Assembly (NCBI GenBank): GCA_021804195.1
Contig: JAJZKJ010000023.1
Location: forward strand, 1 to 11,860
Direction: 5' to 3'
DNA from: Acidobacteriota bacterium
GTDB taxonomy: Bacteria > Planctomycetota > Phycisphaerae > WQYP01 > JAJZKJ01
DNA: 11,860 bases
The first letter of the stretch is position 1; the number at the start of each line of letters is the position of its first letter. This document shows, piece after piece, positions 7,481 to 11,860 of this stretch. The notes under the pieces were generated by a model, which made no database searches, had not been told where the DNA came from, and worked only from the letters and a program-made list of their open reading frames with translations. A program made the translations under genes and the position numbers.

Positions 7481-9588
7481 AACCGGGCCGGGTAAGACCA
7501 TCCGTGCGGCGCCAGCAGGAGGGCAATAAAAAAGAACAGAACGATCAGCAACAACAAAAGCAGCAGGGATCGCCATACCTGGGCGCCGGGCGCCGCACTG
7601 CGAAAAACACCCCAACCGGCCCGCTGGGGATTGCGTCCGCCGATGGAAAATTCGAGAACGCGTCGTTCCCAAGCCGCGCAGATCAACGCGCCCAGGCGCA
7701 GGATCAGGGTGCCCGTAAGCAACGCCCATCCCACGATCCATTTGTCAAGGAAGGCGAACCCCTGCGCCAGAAGCCGAACCGGTCGGCCCAGCGACGCCGT
7801 ATACAAATCAGAAAAAAACATATCCTGATTGAGCCAGCGATGAATCAGGTTTAAACCCGGAAAGCGGCGAATACGATCGGCGTACTGCAGGTCGACAAAA
7901 TAGATCGCCGCGATCAGGGCCAGCACCGCCGGCCATGCCCAGCGCAGGTGGGCAATGATCAGGCCGACCGTAGTCCCCGTCAGAGGGGGGAAGATGGCCG
8001 CCCGGAACGCCCCAGGCGCCGGTCTGACCAGCAGTTTGGTCAGACCGATCCACGGCTGTTGCGCCGTGAGAATTCCCAAAGTCAACAGGAGGATCGGCAG
8101 GGTGCGGACCGGAGATTCCGAGACTCCGGCGGGCAACACGCTCCTGGCCCGGCCTGCGAATACCAGCCACCACCATCGGCACATGGCCAGAGGCAGGAGA
8201 TAGCCGACCAGAGCGGGCGCCCAGAAAAGAAGCCGTCCATAACCACCGATGGCGGATGCATAATGTTCAAGATATGTCAAACCAACTTGTAAAGCCGGAG
8301 TACCTCCCAACGCCAGCAGTCCCGTCGCCGACATGGTGATCAACAACGCCGCGCCGGCCGTGACCGGCAGCTTCGCCCAAAGGCCCCCCATCAGGCGAAT
8401 ATCGCGTTGCCCCCCCACCGCGCCCAGCACGCTTCCGACCACCAGAAACAGCGTTGCGGCGGCCAGGCAGGCCAGGATGGATTCCAGGACGCCGACCCGA
8501 TAGGCGCCGGCTCCCAGAAGCAGAAACGCAAGACTCGTCCAGGCAATCAGCAGCCAAGCCACCAGGCGTTTAATGTCGGTCTGCACCAGCGCCACCAGTG
8601 CGGCGATGGTCAGGGTGGTGGCGCCGCAGATGGCCGCCACCAGCCGGATATTCAGGTTCAGCAGGGGAAACAACCGGGCCAACAAATAAGGTCCGCAAAC
8701 GGCGATCAGGGCGCCGCCGATCAGAGCGTTGGCCGGCGACGGCATGGGAAGAAAATCCATCGGCCAGCAGTGAAAAGGAAATTGCGCCGATCGGGCCATA
8801 GCACCGGCGAGCAGGCAGATACCCACCCAATCCATCCATCCCAGGCCCAGAAATCCCGGCGGACCGCTGAAGTGGAAAATGTACGCAGGGGCATGGCTCC
8901 CCACGGCGGGAACCACGCTTGCCGGCACAATAAGTTCGCCCGCCCGCGGGCGCACGGTCAAAATGCTGACGGGACCATGCGCCAGCAGAATACCCATTCC
9001 AATGAGAAAAAGTGCATCAGCCACGATGGCCCCCGTCAAAAGCCGGCGGGGCGCGGCACGGTCATCGGACCGCCACGCCGTAAAACCGACGCAGAATGCC
9101 CCGATTCCGGCGAGGACAAGAAACGCATAAAGCTGCAGGATATTGGCGGAGATGAGCATGGCCAGCACGCTGAAGGTAAATAGATTGGTTCCGGCAAAAT
9201 ATAAAGAGTGAATTTCCCGCTGCCGCAACAGTGAAAGCGAATAAACTCCGGAAAGCAAATGAAGCAGCAGAACCAGCAGGAAAAAGACCAGGCTCAAAGA
9301 ATCGACCGATACGCCGAAGGTCAGCCCCTGGTGCGGTACGGGAGGATATCCTCCAGGCAATGGCAGCCAACAAAAGAGTCCCAGCCGCTGATGGATAGCG
9401 CCCGCCATCCCACCGCGGCCCAAACGGCGGGCGATGGCCAACAGGGTCAGGGTTAAACTCATCAGACTTGCGCCGATGCTAACATAGGCGGCAACGATCG
9501 GCGTTTTCGATCTTCGTAACAGCGCCAGAAGGCACGCCAGCAGCGGCAGCAGGGCGGCCAAACTCAGCAGTATGTCCGAATGCGGCAT
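7477..9588 (-). CDS. NuoL-like antiporter-type membrane subunit with degenerate proton-pathway residues
   Basis: This 703-residue membrane protein matches the NuoL/ND5 group of proton-conducting complex I subunits. The ATG at 9588 has AGGA about 11 bases upstream. Landmarks: TFGVSVDSLSLVFFLLVLLL near residues 90-109; SLYFAGTNLFTFSVLAMLIS; AMARSAQFPFHCW (264-275); ALVQTDIKRLVAW (338-354); RDIRLMGGLWAKLPV; and a C-terminal extension with FFSDLYTASLGRPVRLLAQG, the region of the NuoL lateral helix and last helices, followed by a hydrophobic tail. Relative to E. coli NuoL, aligned by eye, Glu144 is V158, Lys229 is R266, His254 is G291, His334 is E369, His338 is A373 and Lys342 is A377; the TM12 Lys-Asp pair is not found. 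DIKR is kept. The gene overlaps the nuoM-like gene by 4 bases and follows mutM after a 132-base gap. Retained fold and intact frame argue against a pseudogene. Confidence 0.88.
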   Translation of the reverse strand: MPHSDILLSLAALLPLLACLLALLRRSKTPIVAAYVSIGASLMSLTLTLLAIARRLGRGGMAGAIHQRLGLFCWLPLPGGYPPVPHQGLTFGVSVDSLSLVFFLLVLLLHLLSGVYSLSLLRQREIHSLYFAGTNLFTFSVLAMLISANILQLYAFLVLAGIGAFCVGFTAWRSDDRAAPRRLLTGAIVADALFLIGMGILLAHGPVSILTVRPRAGELIVPASVVPAVGSHAPAYIFHFSGPPGFLGLGWMDWVGICLLAGAMARSAQFPFHCWPMDFLPMPSPANALIGGALIAVCGPYLLARLFPLLNLNIRLVAAICGATTLTIAALVALVQTDIKRLVAWLLIAWTSLAFLLLGAGAYRVGVLESILACLAAATLFLVVGSVLGAVGGQRDIRLMGGLWAKLPVTAGAALLITMSATGLLALGGTPALQVGLTYLEHYASAIGGYGRLLFWAPALVGYLLPLAMCRWWWLVFAGRARSVLPAGVSESPVRTLPILLLTLGILTAQQPWIGLTKLLVRPAPGAFRAAIFPPLTGTTVGLIIAHLRWAWPAVLALIAAIYFVDLQYADRIRRFPGLNLIHRWLNQDMFFSDLYTASLGRPVRLLAQGFAFLDKWIVGWALLTGTLILRLGALICAAWERRVLEFSIGGRNPQRAGWGVFRSAAPGAQVWRSLLLLLLLIVLFFFIALLLAPHGWSYPARL

Positions 9589-9675
9589 GTCTTACATCCT
9601 GATGTATAATTTAACCCGCCGCTCTTGATACGGCCAGTTTCGGAATCCCAAGTGCCGGAATCCATGGTCCCGGCT

Positions 9676-9709
9676 TGCCGCAGGGAAGGCGGCAGGGAAA
9701 CGTTTTCCC
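9676..9709. other. Two adjacent short hairpins between mutM and the nuoL-like gene
   Basis: In the 132-base gap after the mutM stop, TGCCGC (9676-9681) pairs with GCGGCA (9689-9694), and immediately beside it GGGAAA (9695-9700) pairs with TTTCCC (9704-9709). Back-to-back hairpins here could act as a processing site or weak attenuator separating mutM from the nuoL-like gene. No T-run follows, so a clean intrinsic terminator is not supported, and no convincing promoter for the nuoL-like gene is visible in the remaining sequence. Confidence 0.3.
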
Positions 9710-9720
9710 GGGGTGGAGAT

Positions 9721-10539
9721 TCATCTGCGGCGCTGACAGGCGGGGCAGAACACCGTGGCGCGTCCCGAAACACGAAGCGAAGCCAACGGCGTTCCACAGC
9801 GCCGGCAGAGTTGGCCGGCCTGGCCATAGACGGCCAGATGGCTGGCGAATCGTCCTTTTTGTCCGGCGACATTCCGGTAATCGCGCAAAGTGGTTCCACC
9901 CAGGCGAATCGACCGGTGCAAGATGGCGCGGATGTGCTTGACCAGCAACACCCGGAGCGCCGGCGAAATTCGGCTCACCATCTGCAGCGGATGCAGCCGG
10001 GCCAACCAGAGTGATTCGTCGATGTAAATATTACCCAATCCCGCCACGTCGCGCTGGGAAAGCAAGGCGGTCTTGAGCCGGGCCGAAGATGAGTTCCAGT
10101 GCCGCAGGTGTTTCGGCGCAAGTTCCAGGGCGTCCACTCCCAGGACTTCATGGACGTGGCGCTCGTGCGCTTCTTCCGGGGAAGAATAAAGCCACAACCC
10201 GCCAAATCGCCGGGGATCATGCATCCGGAGTTGCCATCCGGAGGCGAGATCAAAAACAATATGGGTGTGTGGTTGGAGAGGATCGTCTGGTTTTGCCCGC
10301 ACCATACCGCCGCTCATGCCCAGATGCGCCACAAGCGTTTGGGAGTCATCGAAAGTGCAAAAAATCTTTTTCCCGTGCCGGGTGGTTTTCCGCACCGACC
10401 GGCCGACAAGTTTACGAAACGGCCCCGGAGGCGTACGCAGGTAAGCAGGCCGCAGAATTCTTACCCCCGTAACGGCGACGCCCATCACCAGCGGCTGGAG
10501 CGTACGGTGCAGATGTTCGACTTCGGGTAATTCAGGCAT
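9721..10539 (-). CDS. mutM: Formamidopyrimidine-DNA glycosylase (Fpg/MutM)
   Basis: MutM removes 8-oxoguanine and ring-opened purines from DNA and cuts the abasic site by beta/delta elimination. The start is fixed by MPELPEVE: after Met removal, Pro2 is the nucleophile and Glu3 the catalytic acid. Also seen are K57 in RHGKKIF, HLGMSG (72-77), MHDPRRFGG, and N170 in the helix-two-turn-helix segment AGLGNIYIDESLW. The C-terminal zinc finger has C245, C248, C265 and C268 with R260 in the GR-x-T-V-F-C turn. The length of 272 is standard. Pro2, Glu3, the zinc finger and Lys57 together favour Fpg over the plant/fungal Fpg-like and Nei groups. The ribosome binding site is weak: the only AAAGG is about 22 bases away. 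The gene starts 23 bases after the response regulator stops, so the two are probably co-transcribed. Confidence 0.97.
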   Translation of the reverse strand: MPELPEVEHLHRTLQPLVMGVAVTGVRILRPAYLRTPPGPFRKLVGRSVRKTTRHGKKIFCTFDDSQTLVAHLGMSGGMVRAKPDDPLQPHTHIVFDLASGWQLRMHDPRRFGGLWLYSSPEEAHERHVHEVLGVDALELAPKHLRHWNSSSARLKTALLSQRDVAGLGNIYIDESLWLARLHPLQMVSRISPALRVLLVKHIRAILHRSIRLGGTTLRDYRNVAGQKGRFASHLAVYGQAGQLCRRCGTPLASLRVSGRATVFCPACQRRR

Positions 10540-10562
10540 GAAATGCGCCGCGCATCGAACCT

Positions 10563-10961
10563 TTATTGGCGTGCCGGTGGATTGAGCAACCGCTCCATGG
10601 AAGAGAGCAGACGATCCATGCGGAACGGCTTATTGAGATAATCTTCTACGCCCAGGGATTCGGCATATGTTTTGTGCCGCGTGCCGAGGTTCCCGGTGAT
10701 CATAATGACATGAGGTTTGTCGCCCTTGGGCTTGCGCGCCTTGATGCGTTCGAGCACCAGAAAACCGCTGCGCTTCGGAAGCATCATGTCCAGGATGATC
10801 AGATCGGGTTGTTCGCGCTCGGCAATTTCGACGGCGGTGTTGCCGTCCGGAGCGGAAAGAACCTTGGCGCCCGTGGTGGACAACGCCGTGGTAATGGTGA
10901 CCAGCACGTCGGCGTCGTCATCAACGACAAGAACGATTTTGTCTTTGAATTGTTCACTCAT
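10563..10961 (-). CDS. Single-domain response regulator (CheY-like receiver)
   Basis: This 132-residue protein is a lone phospho-receiver domain with no output domain; such proteins act through protein contacts or as phospho-relays for a histidine kinase. The ATG at 10961 is preceded by AAAGGA about 5-6 bases upstream. Receiver residues are complete: acidic cluster D14-D15-D16 (VLVVDDD), phospho-acceptor D58 in LIILDMMLP, T89 in VIMITGN, and K111 in DYLNKPF. The last 20 residues finish helix 5 and add a short tail. The frame is open upstream to 11120, but the extra residues do not look like receiver sequence and the internal start has the better ribosome binding site. mutM follows 23 bases downstream. 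No kinase is encoded in the window, so the input signal is unknown. Confidence 0.93.
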   Translation of the reverse strand: MSEQFKDKIVLVVDDDADVLVTITTALSTTGAKVLSAPDGNTAVEIAEREQPDLIILDMMLPKRSGFLVLERIKARKPKGDKPHVIMITGNLGTRHKTYAESLGVEDYLNKPFRMDRLLSSMERLLNPPARQ

Positions 10962-11097
10962 CTTCAATCCTTTCTCAAGAACAGACCGTAGATCGCATGA
11001 AAAGCCATACTCCGCCACTGCCCGCCCGGCGGCATTTCCAGAAATAGGTCTTTTCCTGGCGCCGGGATTTACGGCCCGACCGGCGGCAACGGTTGTA

Positions 11098-11127
11098 ATT
11101 GTACGTGCTAAGGGCGCCAAAGGCCAA
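11098..11127 (-). promoter_or_regulatory. Candidate sigma-70-type promoter for the response regulator
   Basis: On the minus strand TTGGCC (11127-11122) and TACAAT (11103-11098) are spaced by 18 bases. The -10 element matches the consensus at five of six positions; the -35 is poor beyond TTG. A start near 11090 would leave about 130 bases of leader before the ATG at 10961. The rest of the 10962-11163 stretch shows no other obvious signal. This is a visual match only. Confidence 0.25.
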
Positions 11128-11171
11128 GCGGCCTCATACTCTTCCGGTTGGTCAAGGCAAGAGGGTGAGTG

Positions 11172-11196
11172 GCGCGGGGGAGTTTCACCCCCGCGC
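11172..11196 (-). ncRNA. Group II intron domain VI hairpin
   Basis: On the minus strand a perfect 9-bp stem (11196-11188 with 11180-11172, arms GCGCGGGGG and CCCCCGCGC) closes a 7-base loop. It follows domain V directly, and the CACTCAC after it fits the usual bulged branch-point A (11170) and 3' end. Position and shape match domain VI of bacterial introns of this type. Confidence 0.75.
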
Positions 11197-11203
11197 TCTC
11201 GCA

Positions 11204-11237
11204 GAACCGGACATGAGCCTCTCGGCTCATCCGGCTC
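11204..11237 (-). ncRNA. Group II intron domain V (catalytic core hairpin)
   Basis: Domain V is the most conserved part of a group II ribozyme. The minus-strand segment is exactly 34 bases. It starts GAGCCGG, with the catalytic AGC triad at bases 2-4, has a GAGA (GNRA) tetraloop over a 6-bp upper stem UGAGCC/GGCUCA, and ends CCGGUUC. The two stems are separated by an unpaired 2-base bulge on the 3' side. All of these are domain V hallmarks, and none is broken here. Confidence 0.88.
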
Positions 11238-11259
11238 CCATCATCGCTTTGCCATAATA

Positions 11260-11652
11260 TTATGGCGTGATTCCGATGGCCCAGTGGGCGAACAGATCTG
11301 GTTGTCCCTGCGCCAGATGACGCAGGTAGTGCCAAGCTCGTCGCTCGTGGGTTCGGAATCGTTTGTATTTCCGCTGCGCCCAACGCACCAGCCGCCGATT
11401 CAGATGGCGGAAGACACGTCGGAGCGCCGTTGGGTAGTACCGTCCATAATAGGTGACCCAGCCACGGATTTTCGAATTGAATGTCCGCGACAGTTCCTCC
11501 AGTTCCAGGACGTTACTCCGTTGAAGACCCCAGCCACGGACTTCCGTCACAATGGCTTTCATGGCCTTTCGGCTGATCGCCGGCAGGAACGCGGTGAATA
11601 GCTTGCCCCAGCGGCTTTTGGCGCAGCCGTGCAGAATAGCTTTTTGTCGCAC
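11260..11652 (-). pseudogene. C-terminal fragment of group II intron reverse transcriptase/maturase (domain X)
   Basis: Only the maturase (domain X, GIIM) end of the protein remains, about 130 codons from the GTG at 11652. Recognisable segments are AKSRWGKLFTAFLPAISRKA, ELSRTFNSKIRGWVTYYGRY, HLNRRLVRWAQRKYKRFR and QPDLFAHWAIGI; the second is the classic LN-x-x-IRGW-x-x-YY motif. Residues 1-10 do not resemble the family. A neighbouring frame reads SYSARL there, which suggests a small frameshift near 11625 inside a former GYTFRARL-like stretch. The RT domain with its catalytic aspartates is absent, so no reverse transcription is expected; an isolated domain X might still bind intron RNA. The full protein is usually 400-600 residues. 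Confidence 0.85.
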
Positions 11653-11840
11653 CTACGGTGCCAGGGGATTCCCTTGTAATTAGACCGGTCGGGTGAGGGG
11701 CGCCAGGACGAGAGACCGGGTTGCGGTTGCGGATGGGCCTGTGACAGTTTCTGTCCGGGGTCGGCGATTGGTAGAATGGGAGAAACTGATCCACAGGAAG
11801 TGGTTCGGAAGTTATGGCTTCTGTTCAAGGAGGAACCATC

Positions 11841-11860
11841 ATGCCCGCGACAACCACCCG
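11841..11860 (+). CDS. Start of an unidentified gene, cut by the window edge
   Basis: A strong ribosome binding site, AAGGAGG at 11827-11833, sits 7 bases before an ATG at 11841. The visible product is only MPATTT and part of the next codon, so no family can be assigned. The 190 bases before it (11653-11840), between the intron remnant and this start, show no ORF I can support, no RNA gene and no clear promoter. Being next to a retroelement fragment makes a mobile-element gene possible, but the sequence does not show it. Confidence 0.5.

Larger units (their letters stand above)
11164..11652 (-). mobile_element. 5'-truncated group II intron (3' portion with domains V and VI and the maturase end of its RT)
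   Basis: Group II introns are retroelements that self-splice as RNA and encode a reverse transcriptase/maturase in domain IV. Read on the minus strand, this segment holds the end of that ORF (stop at 11260), a 34-base domain V (11237-11204), and a domain VI hairpin (11196-11172) ending near CACTCAC, with a candidate branch-point A at 11170. The 3' boundary is therefore near 11163-11165. Most of the element is missing: there is no RT finger/palm with its YADD motif, and no domain I-III sequence could be made out in the 200 bases beyond 11652. The segment is therefore a fragment or an internal deletion derivative and cannot move by itself. Confidence 0.85.

Noticed and set aside
7481..7741. Upstream extension of the nuoM-like frame to 7741
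   Set aside because: It overlaps the end of the nuoL-like gene and encodes Arg-rich sequence unlike a membrane protein; the ATGA start at 7480 fits the family.
8407..9183. Plus-strand ORF of 258 codons opposite the nuoL-like gene
   Set aside because: Gln/Arg/His-rich composition typical of antisense to a hydrophobic membrane protein gene.
5834..9588. DabAB-type inorganic carbon pump or Mrp antiporter
   Set aside because: DabB and MrpA are NuoL-like, but no dabA or other mrp gene is adjacent, and two distinct NuoL- and NuoM-like proteins are present.
9603..9631. Promoter with TATACA for the nuoL-like gene
   Set aside because: The -35 region is poor and the transcript would start only about 8 bases before the ATG, leaving no room for a ribosome binding site.
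10962..11120. Longer N-terminus for the response regulator
   Set aside because: The extension lacks receiver sequence and includes the candidate promoter; the internal ATG has AAAGGA ahead of it.
10717..11601. Plus-strand ORF of 294 codons across the response regulator and intron
   Set aside because: It runs antisense to two independently supported features and has no domain signal.
11164..11860. Complete, mobile group II intron
   Set aside because: No reverse transcriptase palm or YADD motif and no space for domains I-III before the next gene.

Overview
The window is GC-rich and gene-dense. Its mix of genes points to a free-living bacterium. My best guess is a planctomycete, possibly of the Phycisphaerae type. 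This guess rests on the style of the short lipoprotein, the stand-alone receiver protein, and a ClpP next to AddB. No rRNA or marker gene is present to confirm it, so treat the lineage as inference.

Layout from left to right. (1) Positions 1-232, minus: the N-terminal part of a TsaB-like tRNA t6A-biosynthesis protein, cut by the window edge. (2) A 235-base divergent intergenic region carrying two copies of a 16-base repeat. (3) Three plus-strand genes: addB (468-4169), a large helicase-nuclease subunit with intact Fe-S cysteines and nuclease motif; clpP (4280-4999), with an intact Ser-His-Asp triad; and a lipoprotein with a coiled coil and a C-terminal domain of unknown function (5074-5709). 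(4) A convergent junction (5710-5833). (5) A minus-strand block, read right to left: a single-domain response regulator (10961-10563), mutM/fpg (10539-9721), then a translationally coupled pair resembling complex I antiporter subunits NuoL (9588-7477) and NuoM (7480-5834), whose stop and start codons overlap. (6) At the right edge, a 5'-truncated group II intron on the minus strand (about 11652-11164). It keeps domains V and VI and the maturase end of its reverse transcriptase. It is followed by the first codons of a plus-strand gene with a strong ribosome binding site.

The housekeeping genes cover DNA break processing (AddB), oxidised-base repair (MutM), proteolysis (ClpP) and tRNA modification (TsaB). 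The unusual part is the NuoL/NuoM-like pair. By eye, both proteins keep the fold-level motifs of antiporter-type subunits but have lost nearly all the conserved charged and histidine residues that carry protons in NuoL and NuoM. No other complex I gene lies nearby. The pair may be a non-pumping or repurposed membrane module, and it is the main item here worth following up. The second is the intron remnant, whose catalytic domain V looks intact although most of its reverse transcriptase is gone.
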